64,000 bases of DNA from Microbacterium phyllosphaerae (GTDB taxonomy: Bacteria; Actinomycetota; Actinomycetes; Actinomycetales; Microbacteriaceae): assembly GCF_017876435.1 (NCBI RefSeq), contig NZ_JAGIOA010000001.1, positions 1,488,001 through 1,552,000 of the forward strand, in the 5' to 3' direction. This document shows positions 35,479-44,887 of the stretch, piece after piece; within the stretch, counting starts at the first letter, position 1, and each line of letters opens with the position of its first letter. The notes under the pieces were generated by a model that did not search any database, was not told the origin of the DNA, and saw only the letters and a program-made list of their open reading frames with translations. Position numbers and translations under genes: made by a program.

Positions 35479-36288
35479 TCAGGCGGAGATGACCTCGACC
35501 TCGGCCTGCGCGAGAGCGGTCGCGAACGCCGATTCCGGGGGAGTGTCCGTCACCAGGTAGTCCGCACGGTCCAGAGTCGTGACCTGCGCGAACAGGCGGC
35601 GACCGAACTTCGAGGAGTCGGCGAGGATCGCCGTGCGCTCGGCACGCTGGATCATCTCGGACATCATGTTCGCGTCGCCCATGTTCGACGTCGAGAACCC
35701 CGCCTCGTCGATCGCTCCGACGGCGATCAGCGCGAGATCGCAGCGGATGTCGACCTCCGGGCCACCGGGGGTCATCGTGAACGTGACGGGTCCGGTCGTG
35801 GCCTGCGTGATCGCCCTGACGGCTCCGCCGAAGACATACAGGTCGCGGAAGGCGGAGGGCGAGATCTCCGCAGGGATGCGGAGATTGTTCGTGGCGATCG
35901 TCAGATCGCGGTGATTGCGGAGAGCACGGGCGAGAGCCAGGGTGGTCGTCCCCGCGTTGAGCATCACGACCGCGCCGTCGTCGATCAGCCCCGCGGCGAG
36001 GCGGGCGATCTTCTCCTTCTCCTCGATCTGCATCCGGAGTCGCACATCGAGCGCGCGGTCTTTGAGCTGACCCTCGGCGCTGACGGCGCCGCCGTGGGTG
36101 CGGATGACGACGCCCTCGCGGTCGAGCTGGTCGAGATCGCGGCGGATCGTGTCGATGGAGACGCTGAAGTGCTCGGCGAGACCTCCGACGGTCACCTCTC
36201 CCACCTGCTCGACATAGGCGGCGAGATCGGCCTTCCGACCAGCGGGGAGTCGGCGCTTCGGCGACGGTGCAGATGCTTCCATGCACAC
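35479..36288 (-). CDS. DeoR/GlpR family transcription regulator
   Basis: 269 residues. The N-terminal winged helix contains GEVTVGGLAEHFSVSIDTIR and RDLDQLDREGVVIRTHGGA, the DeoR recognition helix signature. The C-terminal DeoR sensor domain (NAGTTTLALARAL, ATNNLRIPAE, SSKFGRRLFAQVTTLDRADYL) is ISOCOT-like and binds phosphorylated sugars. It is divergent from a sugar ABC operon and very probably represses it until a sugar phosphate accumulates. The first ATG is at 36288; a second at 36282 is also possible. Confidence 0.92.
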   Translation of the reverse strand: MCMEASAPSPKRRLPAGRKADLAAYVEQVGEVTVGGLAEHFSVSIDTIRRDLDQLDREGVVIRTHGGAVSAEGQLKDRALDVRLRMQIEEKEKIARLAAGLIDDGAVVMLNAGTTTLALARALRNHRDLTIATNNLRIPAEISPSAFRDLYVFGGAVRAITQATTGPVTFTMTPGGPEVDIRCDLALIAVGAIDEAGFSTSNMGDANMMSEMIQRAERTAILADSSKFGRRLFAQVTTLDRADYLVTDTPPESAFATALAQAEVEVISA

Positions 36289-36301
36289 ATCTCTAGCACA
36301 T

Positions 36302-36320
36302 GTCGGCAGAGAAGTCGGCA
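36302..36320. promoter_or_regulatory. Two copies of GTCGGCA beside the deoR start
   Basis: GTCGGCA occurs at 36302-36308 and 36314-36320, 12 bases apart, and once more at 36456-36462 inside the promoter of the ABC operon. Repeats in both promoter regions of a divergent pair fit a DeoR-type operator. Confidence 0.45.
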
Positions 36321-36341
36321 GACTTCAGCAGATAACAGCAT

Positions 36342-36353
36342 CCGAGATCTCGG
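36342..36353. promoter_or_regulatory. Perfect 12-bp palindrome in the deoR-sugar operon intergenic region
   Basis: CCGAGATCTCGG is a perfect palindrome in the 244-base divergent intergenic region. It may be the operator of the DeoR regulator or of another sugar regulator. Confidence 0.4.
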
Positions 36354-36438
36354 TATGACCAACTTGGTTCTCGCCGGGAAAACAGGGATACAGTCATCAA
36401 ATCTGTAGTTACATGTAGGAACAAACGCAGATATGTGC

Positions 36439-36468
36439 TTGACGTTCTCGCAAATGTCGGCATAACAT
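36439..36468 (+). promoter_or_regulatory. Promoter of the sugar ABC operon with overlapping GTCGGCA
   Basis: -35 TTGACG (36439-36444), 18-base spacer, -10 TAACAT (36463-36468). The third GTCGGCA copy (36456-36462) ends at the -10 box, so a bound repressor would block the polymerase. Confidence 0.6.
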
Positions 36469-36532
36469 GGCTTAAAACCGCACGAACAAGCATCGAAGCG
36501 CGTGTGCGGCACGATCTCGAAGAGGAGAAGTG

Positions 36533-37828
36533 ATGATCACAGTGGGGCGAGGGCGACGCATTCTGAAGCTCGCCGGCGCAGCGACAGCAGCCGTGACAGT
36601 CCTGGCCGTGGCAGGTTGCGCGGCTGGCGACAGCGGAACCGATGGAGGGGATGGCGGAGACGTCACCATCGAGTTCGCACAGTGGTGGGAGCCCGAGCTC
36701 CCCGACGGTGAGTTCCGGGCGCTCATCGACGAGTTCGAAGACGCCAACCCGGGCATCACGGTCAAGCTCGTGAGCGGACCGTATGCATCGACCAAGGAGC
36801 AGCTGTTCGCAGGAGCGGCATCCGGAACCATGCCGGACGTCGTCGGCCTCGACGGTGCGTGGGTGAACGACTTCGCCTCGCAGGGCGTGATCGCCGACCT
36901 CACCGCTCTGATGAAGGAGAACGACTACGACGACAGTGAGCTGGCGAGCCAGATCCAGGTCGACGGCAGCACCTACATGATCCCGGTCGTGAACTTCGTC
37001 TACCCGATGTTCACGAACGACACCCTGCTGGCCGACGCCGGCGTCACCGCACCTCCCACCACCCGCTCGGAGTTCGCGGACGCCGCATCGAAGGTCTCGG
37101 CTCTCGGCGGCGACGTCTCGGGCTGGGTGCTCCCGCTCTCGCTGGAGGCACCGAACGGCGTGCAGAACGATGTCATGTCGTGGGTCTGGGCATCGGGCGG
37201 CTCGATGCTCAAGGACGGCCAGCCCGACCTGACGAACGACGACGTCACCTCGGCCGTCGATTTCATCGGCGACATGTGGGATGACGGCTCGATCGCCTCG
37301 GGCTCCTTCACCATGAAGGAGCAGGACAAGGTCGAGGAGTTCACCAACGGTCGCGTCGGCATGATGATCGACTCGCTCGCGCACATCAACCTGATCCGTG
37401 AGACGAACCCCGACCTGAAGTTCTCGATCTCGGCGCTTCCCGCCGAGGACGGCTACGACGGCGAACGGGGCATCCCGTACGCATCCTGGGGCATCGGCGT
37501 CGCCGAGAACTCGGAGCACAAGGATGCCGCGTTCAAGCTCGTCGAGTTCCTGATGAGCGAGCAGACCAACTCGGAGCTCTCGACGATGGCCAAGGCCTTC
37601 CCCGGCAACTCGAAGTCCGTTCCCGACTTCGTGAACGACGACGAGCTGTTCAAGCAGGCGTTCGACATCTACCAGGCGGGATACCCGGCGAACGAGTTCA
37701 CCGGACTCCCCGTGGCGGAGGACCTGATGCGTCAGCTCGGCGAGCAGCTGCAGTCGGCCTTCGACGGTCAGCAGTCGATCGACGACGCGCTCAAGAAGGC
37801 GCAGGAGAGCTGGAAAGCGGAGTTCTGA
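36533..37828 (+). CDS. Sugar ABC transporter substrate-binding lipoprotein
   Basis: 431 residues. Signal peptide with lipobox LAVAGC (Cys29), then a Gly/Asp-rich linker and a family-1 extracellular sugar-binding domain: ITVKLVSGPYASTKEQLFAG, PDVVGLDGAWVNDFASQGVI, and GVAENSEHKDAAFKLVEFL near the C-terminus. It captures the sugar for the two permeases that follow. ATG at 36533 follows AGAGGAGAAG; a GTG one codon earlier is possible. No ATPase is in the operon, so a shared MsmK-type ATPase must serve it. Confidence 0.92.
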   Translation: MITVGRGRRILKLAGAATAAVTVLAVAGCAAGDSGTDGGDGGDVTIEFAQWWEPELPDGEFRALIDEFEDANPGITVKLVSGPYASTKEQLFAGAASGTMPDVVGLDGAWVNDFASQGVIADLTALMKENDYDDSELASQIQVDGSTYMIPVVNFVYPMFTNDTLLADAGVTAPPTTRSEFADAASKVSALGGDVSGWVLPLSLEAPNGVQNDVMSWVWASGGSMLKDGQPDLTNDDVTSAVDFIGDMWDDGSIASGSFTMKEQDKVEEFTNGRVGMMIDSLAHINLIRETNPDLKFSISALPAEDGYDGERGIPYASWGIGVAENSEHKDAAFKLVEFLMSEQTNSELSTMAKAFPGNSKSVPDFVNDDELFKQAFDIYQAGYPANEFTGLPVAEDLMRQLGEQLQSAFDGQQSIDDALKKAQESWKAEF

Positions 37829-37910
37829 TCTCCCGCTTCCCGAATGAACGGGGTGCCGCATCGCGACCGATGCGGTGCGGCACCCGACCAACCAAGGAGC
37901 CACGCTTCCC

Positions 37911-38834
37911 ATGAGTCTGAGAACATCCGACGACACCGAGGTGATCGTCACCGGGGTCTCGATGTCGCGTCGCAGGCGGCAGCTGCGCAAGACCACCGAG
38001 TCGTACGCCTTCCTCTCGCCGACGATCATCCTGCTCTTCGTCCTGATGATCGTGCCGATCGTCATGGTGATCGGGTATTCGTTCCAGGACAACGTGATCC
38101 TGAACAAGTCGCCCGAGTTCATCGGCATCGGCAACTACGTCGAGATCCTCTCGGACCCCCGGTTCTGGAAAGCCACCGGCAACACGATCCTGTTCACGGT
38201 GACCAGCGTGGTCGCGCACCTGGTGCTCGGACTCGCCTTCGCGATGATGCTCAACAGCCCGCTGCTCGGCCGCTTCTCGCGCTCCTTCTTCCGGGCCCTG
38301 TACGTCCTGCCGTGGCTGTTCACCGTGGCGGTGATCGCCGTCCTGTGGCGCATGCTCCTCGCGCCGAACGGCGTCGTGAACTTCTTGCTCAACACCGACA
38401 TCGAGTGGCTCGCGTCACCGCAGCTCGCGCTCGGGACCATCATCTTCATCAACATCTGGGCCGGCTACCCCTTCTTCATGGTGAGCCTGCTCGCGGGCCT
38501 CCAGGGCATCCCGAACGAGCTGAACGAGGCGGCCACGGTCGACGGCGCGGGTGCCGTGCAGCGGTTCTGGAACGTCACGGTCCCGCAGCTCCGACCGATC
38601 ATCGTCAGCCTCGTGCTGCTCGACCTGATCTGGACCTCGCAGCAGTTCGCCCTCATCTGGATGACCACCGGTGGCGGACCGATCGACGTGACCGAGGTGC
38701 TCAGCACCTTCACCTACAAGCTCGCCTTCGCCAAGTACGACTTCTCGCTCGCGGCGACCTCCGCGGTGCTGGTCCTGCTCATGTCGATGGTGCTCGCCGT
38801 CTTCTACGTCCGTCACCAGAAAGCGAGGGACTGA
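37911..38834 (+). CDS. Sugar ABC transporter permease, MalF type
   Basis: 307 residues with six membrane helices. An N-terminal basic segment (MSRRRRQLRKTTESY) precedes helix 1. The coupling motif is GLQGIPNELNEAATVDGAGA (EAA loop). ATG at 37911 is chosen because AAGGAG lies ten bases upstream and an earlier in-frame ATG lacks one. It pairs with the next permease. Confidence 0.92.
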   Translation: MSLRTSDDTEVIVTGVSMSRRRRQLRKTTESYAFLSPTIILLFVLMIVPIVMVIGYSFQDNVILNKSPEFIGIGNYVEILSDPRFWKATGNTILFTVTSVVAHLVLGLAFAMMLNSPLLGRFSRSFFRALYVLPWLFTVAVIAVLWRMLLAPNGVVNFLLNTDIEWLASPQLALGTIIFINIWAGYPFFMVSLLAGLQGIPNELNEAATVDGAGAVQRFWNVTVPQLRPIIVSLVLLDLIWTSQQFALIWMTTGGGPIDVTEVLSTFTYKLAFAKYDFSLAATSAVLVLLMSMVLAVFYVRHQKARD

Positions 38835-38836
38835 TC

Positions 38837-39682
38837 ATGGCTCTCACCGTGCAGAACCAGCGTCGCGTCGCCAAGACCGGCGTGATGATCGGCCTCATCC
38901 TCGGTGCCGTCTTCGCCGCAGGCCCCGTGCTCTGGATGCTGTCGAGCTCGTTCAAGTCGAACACCCAGATCTTCGAGCTCCCGCCGCGACTCGTCACCGA
39001 CACGTTCTCGTTCGACGCGTACGTCGCGATCTTCACGAACCCCGAGACGATGCGGTTCTTCCTGAACAGCTACGTCGTCGCCGGCTCCGTGACGATCCTG
39101 ACCCTGCTCGTGGCGATCCAGGCGGCCTACGCGTTCAGCCGCTTCGACTTCCGCGGCAAGCGCATCCTGAACGTCGTGATCGTCAGCGTGCAGGCCGTGC
39201 CGCCGATCACGCTGCTGATCCCGTACTTCGGGCTGATGGTCGCGCTCGGCCTCTACAACTCGTACCTCGGGCTAATCCTCACCTACATGGTGTTCACGCT
39301 GCCCTACGCGATCATCATGATGACCGGCTACTTCAACACCCTGCCGAAGGAGCTCGACGAGGCCGTCCGCGTCGACGGCGCCGGGTCCATGACCGCCCTG
39401 TGGCGCATCCTGGTGCCGATCTCGATCCCCGGCATCGTCTCCGTCGGCATCTACACCTTCATGATCGCGTGGAACGAGTACCTGTTCGCGCTCACCCTCA
39501 CCCGCACGATCGACATGCGCACGGTGCCCATCGGCATCCAGCTGCTCATGGGCCAGCACTCGTACGAGTGGAACCAGATCATGGCGATGAGCGTGCTCGG
39601 GTCCATCCCCGTGCTCATCCTCTTCCTCTTCTTCCAGCGGTACTTCATCAGCGGTCTCACGGCGGGGTCCGTGAAGAGCTGA
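38837..39682 (+). CDS. Sugar ABC transporter permease, MalG type
   Basis: 281 residues, six membrane helices. It has LWMLSSSFKSNTQIFELPPR in the first outer loop, and the EAA coupling loop LPKELDEAVRVDGAGSMTAL. The MalG-like NEYLFALTLTR follows. Two bases separate it from the preceding stop, so the two permeases are translated together. Confidence 0.92.
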   Translation: MALTVQNQRRVAKTGVMIGLILGAVFAAGPVLWMLSSSFKSNTQIFELPPRLVTDTFSFDAYVAIFTNPETMRFFLNSYVVAGSVTILTLLVAIQAAYAFSRFDFRGKRILNVVIVSVQAVPPITLLIPYFGLMVALGLYNSYLGLILTYMVFTLPYAIIMMTGYFNTLPKELDEAVRVDGAGSMTALWRILVPISIPGIVSVGIYTFMIAWNEYLFALTLTRTIDMRTVPIGIQLLMGQHSYEWNQIMAMSVLGSIPVLILFLFFQRYFISGLTAGSVKS

Positions 39683-39727
39683 CGCAGCGCCGACGGATCA
39701 ACGACCACCACGAAACAGGAGAATCAA

Positions 39728-40591
39728 GTGCTCTACACCGGCAAATCCATCCTCGATGTCGCCAACGAGAACAACTTCGCCATCCCGGCGTTCAACATCA
39801 GCGACTGGGCGATGTTCAACGGCATCATGGACATCAGTGAAGAGAAGGCCGCTCCGGTCATCATCGCGATCCACCCCGACGAGGTCTCCCACATCACCAC
39901 CGATCTGATCGCCGCGATGCACTCGCGTGCGCACCGTTCGAGCGTGCCCGTCGCGATCCACTGGGACCACGGCGGAAGCTACGAGCAGATCATCACGGCC
40001 ATCAAGGCCGGCTTCACCTCGGTCATGATCGACGCCTCGTTGCTGCCGTTCGACGAGAACGTGGCGCTCACCCGCAAGGTCGTCGACGCAGCTCATGCGG
40101 TCGGCATCCAGGTCGAGGGCGAACTCGGCACGATCGGCGCGAACGACAGCTACGGCGAGTCGGGTGCAGCCGAGATCATCTACACGAACCCCGCCGACGC
40201 GGTGCGCTTCGTCGAGGAGACCGGGGTCGACAGCCTCGCGATCGCGATCGGCACCTCGCACGGCCTCTACCCGAGCGACAAGAACCCCGAGCTGCGCCAC
40301 GATCTGCTCGAGGAGATCAAGGCCGCGATCGGCATCCCCCTCGTGCTGCACGGCGGATCGTCGAACCCGGATGCGGAGCTCCGCCGAGCGGTCGAGCTGG
40401 GCGTCAACAAGATCAACATCTCCAGTGACATCAAGGTCTCGTACCACAACCGCATGCGCGAGGTGCTCGGCACCGATGAGCGTCTGCGCGAGCCGAACGC
40501 GATCCAGCCGGCGGCGCTCGAGGCGATGAAGGTGACCGCTGCCGAGAAGATCGATCTGTTCGGGGCAGACGGCAAGGCCTCGCTGTACTGA
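39728..40591 (+). CDS. Class II ketose-bisphosphate aldolase
   Basis: 287 residues of the zinc-dependent FBP/tagatose-bisphosphate aldolase family. IPAFNISDWAMFNGIMDISE starts the barrel. AIHWDHGGSYEQI carries the catalytic Asp and first zinc His, VEGELGTIG the Glu, GTSHGLYP the second His, and VLHGGSSNPD the third with the phosphate-binding loop; NKINISSDIK completes it. It cleaves a ketose 1,6-bisphosphate to two triose phosphates; stereochemistry (fructose or tagatose) is not decided by sequence. GTG start behind AGGAG. Confidence 0.9.
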   Translation: MLYTGKSILDVANENNFAIPAFNISDWAMFNGIMDISEEKAAPVIIAIHPDEVSHITTDLIAAMHSRAHRSSVPVAIHWDHGGSYEQIITAIKAGFTSVMIDASLLPFDENVALTRKVVDAAHAVGIQVEGELGTIGANDSYGESGAAEIIYTNPADAVRFVEETGVDSLAIAIGTSHGLYPSDKNPELRHDLLEEIKAAIGIPLVLHGGSSNPDAELRRAVELGVNKINISSDIKVSYHNRMREVLGTDERLREPNAIQPAALEAMKVTAAEKIDLFGADGKASLY

Positions 40592-40609
40592 ACTGCGGAC
40601 AATCAGAGG

Positions 40610-41818
40610 ATGATCGGCGACGTGGACAGAACGCTCGTACTCGGACTCGGCGGCACCGTCGACTATGAGCTCAGGTGGGACTCATCGGTGTTCGACACGC
40701 TGGCGCATGCGCACGGCGTGCGGCGCCACGAGCTCACGACCACGGCGCCGATCGTCGACGAACGCTCGCTGCTGGTGGCAGTGCTCGCATTCGTCGCCTC
40801 GGGCACGGGGGCGGAGCGATTCGTCGCCTCGTCCGAGGTGATCGAGGACTTCGTCTCGCATTTCGACTACGCGATCACTCTCGGTGGCACCGGGGTGCGG
40901 GCGGGCCTCGTGCTCGACGCCCTCGGGCTCCCGAGCACCCAACACCTCGTGAGCATCGACGACAACGTCCGGCGGCTGCTGCCCGACACGATCTCGTACA
41001 TCTGCTCGGCGACCGAGGACACCCTCGACCCGCACCTGATCGTGCAGTACCCGGTCGGCGCGCACGTGCGGCTCACCGACGGCGATGTGCTCTCGCCCGC
41101 GCCCAACCGGCTGATCTTCGCGAACGATCCGCCGAACCGGCGGATGCTGCTCTCGGCCGAACTGCCCGCGTCCCTGTCCGGCGCCGGGGTGTTCCTCGTC
41201 TCGGGATTCAACACGATGCAGGATCACGACCTGCTCGAGCTCAGACTCGCCGAGGTGCATCGGGCGATGCAGAGCCTCCCCGCCGACGCTCTCGTCTACT
41301 ACGAGGATGCGGGCTTCTACACCCGCGACTTCGCCGACACGGTGCGACGACGCCTGCTCCCGCAGATCGACGTCTACGGCATGAACGAGGACGAGCTGCA
41401 GGAGTACCTCGGGCGCGCGGTCAACCTGCTCGATACGGCCGACGTCATCCGCGCGCTTCGCGAGGTTCAGACGATCATCCCCGCGCGGGCGCTGGTCGTG
41501 CACACGCGCTACTGGGCGATCGCGGTGGGGCCGGACGCCGGCCGCCACCGCTCCGCGCTCGACTCCGCCGTGCGCGTCGCCGCCACCCGTTACCGCGTGG
41601 GCGACGCCCTCACCTCGGCCGACATCGATGACACGGCCGCGATGCCTCGTCACGGGGGAGGGGAGGCCCTCGTCGTCGCGGTCGAGGCCGCGCTCCCCGG
41701 TGCCGTCGGCGTCGCGGCGTTCTCGCTCGATGTCCCCACGCCGACCACGGTCGGTCTCGGCGACACATTCGTCGGCGGCTTCCTCGCCGGCGCCGTGCTC
41801 TCGAAGGAGAACGCATGA
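40610..41818 (+). CDS. ADP-dependent glucokinase/phosphofructokinase-like kinase
   Basis: 402 residues, clearly longer than ordinary PfkB kinases. Ribokinase-fold landmarks: ITLGGTGVRAGLVLDALG near residue 90, the LFANDPPNRR-like RLIFANDPPNRRML, FLVSGFNTMQDHDLLELRLA, YYEDAGFYTRDFADTV, IDVYGMNEDELQEYLG, ALVVHTRYWAIAVG, and the C-terminal anion hole TVGLGDTFVGGFLAG with the catalytic Asp. This order matches ADP_PFK_GK proteins, best known from archaea and animals. Here it likely phosphorylates a sugar phosphate (or sugar) before the upstream aldolase step. ADP use is inferred from family. It overlaps the isomerase gene (ATGA). Confidence 0.78.
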   Translation: MIGDVDRTLVLGLGGTVDYELRWDSSVFDTLAHAHGVRRHELTTTAPIVDERSLLVAVLAFVASGTGAERFVASSEVIEDFVSHFDYAITLGGTGVRAGLVLDALGLPSTQHLVSIDDNVRRLLPDTISYICSATEDTLDPHLIVQYPVGAHVRLTDGDVLSPAPNRLIFANDPPNRRMLLSAELPASLSGAGVFLVSGFNTMQDHDLLELRLAEVHRAMQSLPADALVYYEDAGFYTRDFADTVRRRLLPQIDVYGMNEDELQEYLGRAVNLLDTADVIRALREVQTIIPARALVVHTRYWAIAVGPDAGRHRSALDSAVRVAATRYRVGDALTSADIDDTAAMPRHGGGEALVVAVEAALPGAVGVAAFSLDVPTPTTVGLGDTFVGGFLAGAVLSKENA

Positions 41819-42792
41819 ACCCCGTCCTGTTGCCCTCAAACAGACCGGCCGAGCGCTTCTACCGCGGTGGTGCGCGCATCAGCGCCTTCCGCGGCGAAGA
41901 CGCCGCCGAGCCCCGCGAACCCGAGGACTGGATCGGCTCGACGACCACCGTCAACGGCGAACCCGAGCTCGGTCTCACCACGCTTCCCGACGGGCGAGTG
42001 CTTCGTGACGCGATCGTGCGGGATCCGGTCGCCTGGCTCGGCGACGAGCACGTCGCACGGTGGGGTGCCGACACGAGACTCCTGGTCAAGCTGCTGGATG
42101 CCGGTCAGCGACTGCCCGTGCACGCGCACCCGCACGACGACTTCGCGGCGACGCACCTCGGCCGAGCGCACGGCAAGGCCGAGGCCTGGTACATCCTGCA
42201 GGGCGGCACCGTGCACGTCGGCCTTCGACAGGATGTCGAGGCAGACGATCTGGCGACCCTCGTCGAGCGACAGGATGCGACGACGCTGCTCGGTCTGCTG
42301 CACGAGGTCGAGGTCGCTGCGGGAGACGTGGTGTGGGTGCCGCCGGGCGAGCTGCACGCGATCGGTGCGGGCGTGCTGCTGCTCGAGCTGCAACAGCCGG
42401 AAGATCTGTCGATCCTGCTCGAGTGGGGAGGCTTCGCGATCGACGGCGCGGCGGTCGGCCATCTCGGGCTCGGCTTCGACCTCGCGCTCGCCGCGGTGAC
42501 CACCCGCGCACGATCGGCCAGCACCCTCGCCGCACTCATCTCCACCGCCCCCGAGTCCGGATCGGCCTTCCCCGAGGCAGCTGATGAGTACTTCCGACTC
42601 GAGCGCATCCCTCTGCACGGGACAGCGACCGTCGATCAGGGCTTCTCGATCGTGATCGTGAATGAGGGGGAGGCCGAGATCGGAGCGCAGCGACTCCGCA
42701 GCGGCTCGACCCTGCTCGTGCCCCACGCGGCCGGAGCACTCGAGGCGACAGGCGCGGGTGAGCTGCTCGTCGCACGTCCGCCGGCGCCCTGA
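41815..42792 (+). CDS. Mannose-6-phosphate isomerase, class I-like
   Basis: 325 residues with the cupin fold of type I phosphomannose isomerases. Zinc ligands are in RLPVHAHPHDDFAATHLG and HGKAEAWYILQGG, with PPGELHAIGAGVLLLELQQP in the second half. It interconverts mannose 6-phosphate (or a related aldose phosphate) and fructose 6-phosphate, feeding the kinase and aldolase encoded just upstream. Last gene of the sugar operon. It is somewhat shorter than the 390-residue ManA proteins, lacking the alpha-helical insert, so substrate is not certain. Confidence 0.82.
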   Translation: MNPVLLPSNRPAERFYRGGARISAFRGEDAAEPREPEDWIGSTTTVNGEPELGLTTLPDGRVLRDAIVRDPVAWLGDEHVARWGADTRLLVKLLDAGQRLPVHAHPHDDFAATHLGRAHGKAEAWYILQGGTVHVGLRQDVEADDLATLVERQDATTLLGLLHEVEVAAGDVVWVPPGELHAIGAGVLLLELQQPEDLSILLEWGGFAIDGAAVGHLGLGFDLALAAVTTRARSASTLAALISTAPESGSAFPEAADEYFRLERIPLHGTATVDQGFSIVIVNEGEAEIGAQRLRSGSTLLVPHAAGALEATGAGELLVARPPAP

Positions 42793-42821
42793 GGCCGGAA
42801 TCGACGCGGATTCTCCCCGGC

Positions 42822-42827
42822 TAGACT
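42822..42827 (+). promoter_or_regulatory. -10 box before the DUF3817-guaA pair
   Basis: TAGACT ends six bases before the ATG at 42834. GGAG is too close to the ATG to act well as a ribosome site, so a leaderless transcript is likely. Confidence 0.5.
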
Positions 42828-42833
42828 GGAGTC

Positions 42834-43304
42834 ATGCCCGAACCGAAAGTCGCCAGCTTTCCGGCGATCCGTGGTGCGCTGAAGTTCTACCAGGTCGCGT
42901 CGATCATCACCGGAGTCATGCTGCTCCTGCTGGTCGCCGAGATGGTGCTGAAGTACACGCCGATCCGACTCGAGCTCTTCGCGGGAGGATCCGGCGGCCT
43001 GCTGTGGTTCGCTCCCGTCGTCGAGGGCCCTGAGGGCCTCGAATCGACCGGCGACGGACTCAACATCTCGCTCTCGATCCTCGTGGCGCACGGCTGGTTC
43101 TACGTCGTCTACCTCTTCGCGTGCTTCCGCATGTGGAGCCTGATGCGCTGGCCTTTCCTGCGCTTCATCCTGCTCGCGCTCGGCGGCGTGATTCCGCTGC
43201 TGTCGTTCTTCATGGAGGCCATCGTCGCTCGCGACGTCAAGGCCTACCTCGCTTCGAGGGAGGCCTCCGAGGCCTCCGCCCCTGCCACGGAAGGTGTCCG
43301 GTGA
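42834..43304 (+). CDS. DUF3817 membrane protein
   Basis: 156 residues, about three membrane helices ([56 protein letters not shown]), the DUF3817 family pattern. It often lies directly before guaA in actinobacteria, and here its stop overlaps the guaA GTG (GTGA). Function is not known; the constant linkage suggests only co-expression. Confidence 0.85.
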   Translation: MPEPKVASFPAIRGALKFYQVASIITGVMLLLLVAEMVLKYTPIRLELFAGGSGGLLWFAPVVEGPEGLESTGDGLNISLSILVAHGWFYVVYLFACFRMWSLMRWPFLRFILLALGGVIPLLSFFMEAIVARDVKAYLASREASEASAPATEGVR

Positions 43305-44887
43305 CCGAACAGTCCGAGACCCAGCAGCGCCCCGCGCTCGTCGTCGATTTCGGCGCGCAGTACGCGCAGCTGATCGCCCGTCGAGTGCGTGAGGCCGGTG
43401 TCTACAGCGAGATCGTGCCGCACACCGCCACGGCCGCCGAGATCGCCGAGAAGAACCCGGTCGCGATCATCCTCTCGGGTGGTCCGTCGTCGGTGTACGA
43501 GGAGGGCGCTCCGCGCCTCGACCCCGCGGTCTTCGACCTGGGCGTTCCCACGCTAGGCATCTGCTACGGCTTCCAGTACATGGCGCAGACCCTCGGTGGC
43601 GAGGTCGCGAACACCGGCCTCCGCGAGTACGGCGCGACGGATGCCGTCATCTCGGGTGACGGCGGAACCCTGCTCGGCGGCCAGCCGGCAGAGCAGAACG
43701 TCTGGATGAGCCACGGTGATCAGGTCGCCAAGGCCCCGGAGGGCTTCGATGTGCTCGCCACGACCGACGCCACCAAGGTCGCCGCCTTCGCGAACGAGGA
43801 GCGCGGCTTCTACGGAGTGCAGTGGCACCCCGAGGTCAAGCACTCCGACCACGGTCAGCAGGTGCTGGAGAACTTCCTGCACAAGGGTGCGGGGCTCGCC
43901 TCCGACTGGAACAGCGGCAACGTGATCGCCGAGCAGATCGAGCGCATCCGCGAGCAGGTCGGTGACGCCCGCGTCATCTCCGCACTCTCGGGTGGCGTCG
44001 ACTCGGCCGTCTCGACGGCTCTCGTGCACAAGGCCATCGGCGACCAGCTCACTGCGGTGTTCGTCGACCATGGTCTGCTGCGCAAGGGCGAGCGCGAGCA
44101 GGTCGAGAAGGACTATGTCGAGTCCACCGGTGTGCGACTGATCACCGTCGACGCGGCCGACACCTTCCTCGGCCACCTCGAGGGGGTCACCGACCCCGAG
44201 GAGAAGCGCAAGATCATCGGGCGCGAATTCATCCGCGCGTTCGAGAAGGTGCAGCTCGACCTCGTCGCCGAGGCCAAGGCCTCGGGCGGCGCTCCGGTCA
44301 AGTTCCTCGTGCAGGGCACGCTGTACCCCGACGTCGTCGAGTCCGGCGGCGGCGCGGGCACTGCGAACATCAAGTCGCACCACAACGTGGGCGGTCTCCC
44401 CGACGACCTCGACTTCGAGCTGATCGAGCCGCTCCGCGCCCTGTTCAAGGACGAGGTGCGTGCGATCGGCCGCGAGCTCGGCATCCCCGAGGCCATCGTC
44501 GGGCGTCAGCCGTTCCCCGGGCCCGGCCTCGGCATCCGCATCATCGGAGAGGTCACGCAGGATCGCCTCGAGATCCTCCGCGAGGCCGACGCGATCGCTC
44601 GCGAGGAGCTCACCAAGGCAGGCCTCGATCAGGACATCTGGCAGTGCCCGGTCGTGCTGCTCGCCGACGTCCGCTCGGTCGGCGTCCAGGGCGACGGTCG
44701 CACGTACGGCCACCCGATCGTGCTGCGTCCGGTGTCGAGCGAAGACGCCATGACCGCCGACTGGACGCGCCTGCCCTACGACGTGCTGTCGAAGATCTCC
44801 AACCGCATCACCAACGGCGTCCGCGACGTCAACCGCGTCGTGCTCGACGTGACCTCGAAGCCGCCGGGAACCATCGAGTGGGAGTGA
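43301..44887 (+). CDS. guaA: GMP synthase, glutamine-hydrolysing
   Basis: Aminates XMP to GMP with glutamine as nitrogen donor. 528 residues. The class I amidotransferase has [20 protein letters not shown], the catalytic Cys in [11 protein letters not shown] (about Cys88) and His-Glu in [11 protein letters not shown]. The ATP-pyrophosphatase domain has [20 protein letters not shown] (P-loop), and the C-terminal dimerisation domain ends with [12 protein letters not shown]. The GTG at 43301 is chosen by the overlap with DUF3817 and the family start. It completes the guaB route. Confidence 0.97.
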   Translation: MTEQSETQQRPALVVDFGAQYAQLIARRVREAGVYSEIVPHTATAAEIAEKNPVAIILSGGPSSVYEEGAPRLDPAVFDLGVPTLGICYGFQYMAQTLGGEVANTGLREYGATDAVISGDGGTLLGGQPAEQNVWMSHGDQVAKAPEGFDVLATTDATKVAAFANEERGFYGVQWHPEVKHSDHGQQVLENFLHKGAGLASDWNSGNVIAEQIERIREQVGDARVISALSGGVDSAVSTALVHKAIGDQLTAVFVDHGLLRKGEREQVEKDYVESTGVRLITVDAADTFLGHLEGVTDPEEKRKIIGREFIRAFEKVQLDLVAEAKASGGAPVKFLVQGTLYPDVVESGGGAGTANIKSHHNVGGLPDDLDFELIEPLRALFKDEVRAIGRELGIPEAIVGRQPFPGPGLGIRIIGEVTQDRLEILREADAIAREELTKAGLDQDIWQCPVVLLADVRSVGVQGDGRTYGHPIVLRPVSSEDAMTADWTRLPYDVLSKISNRITNGVRDVNRVVLDVTSKPPGTIEWE

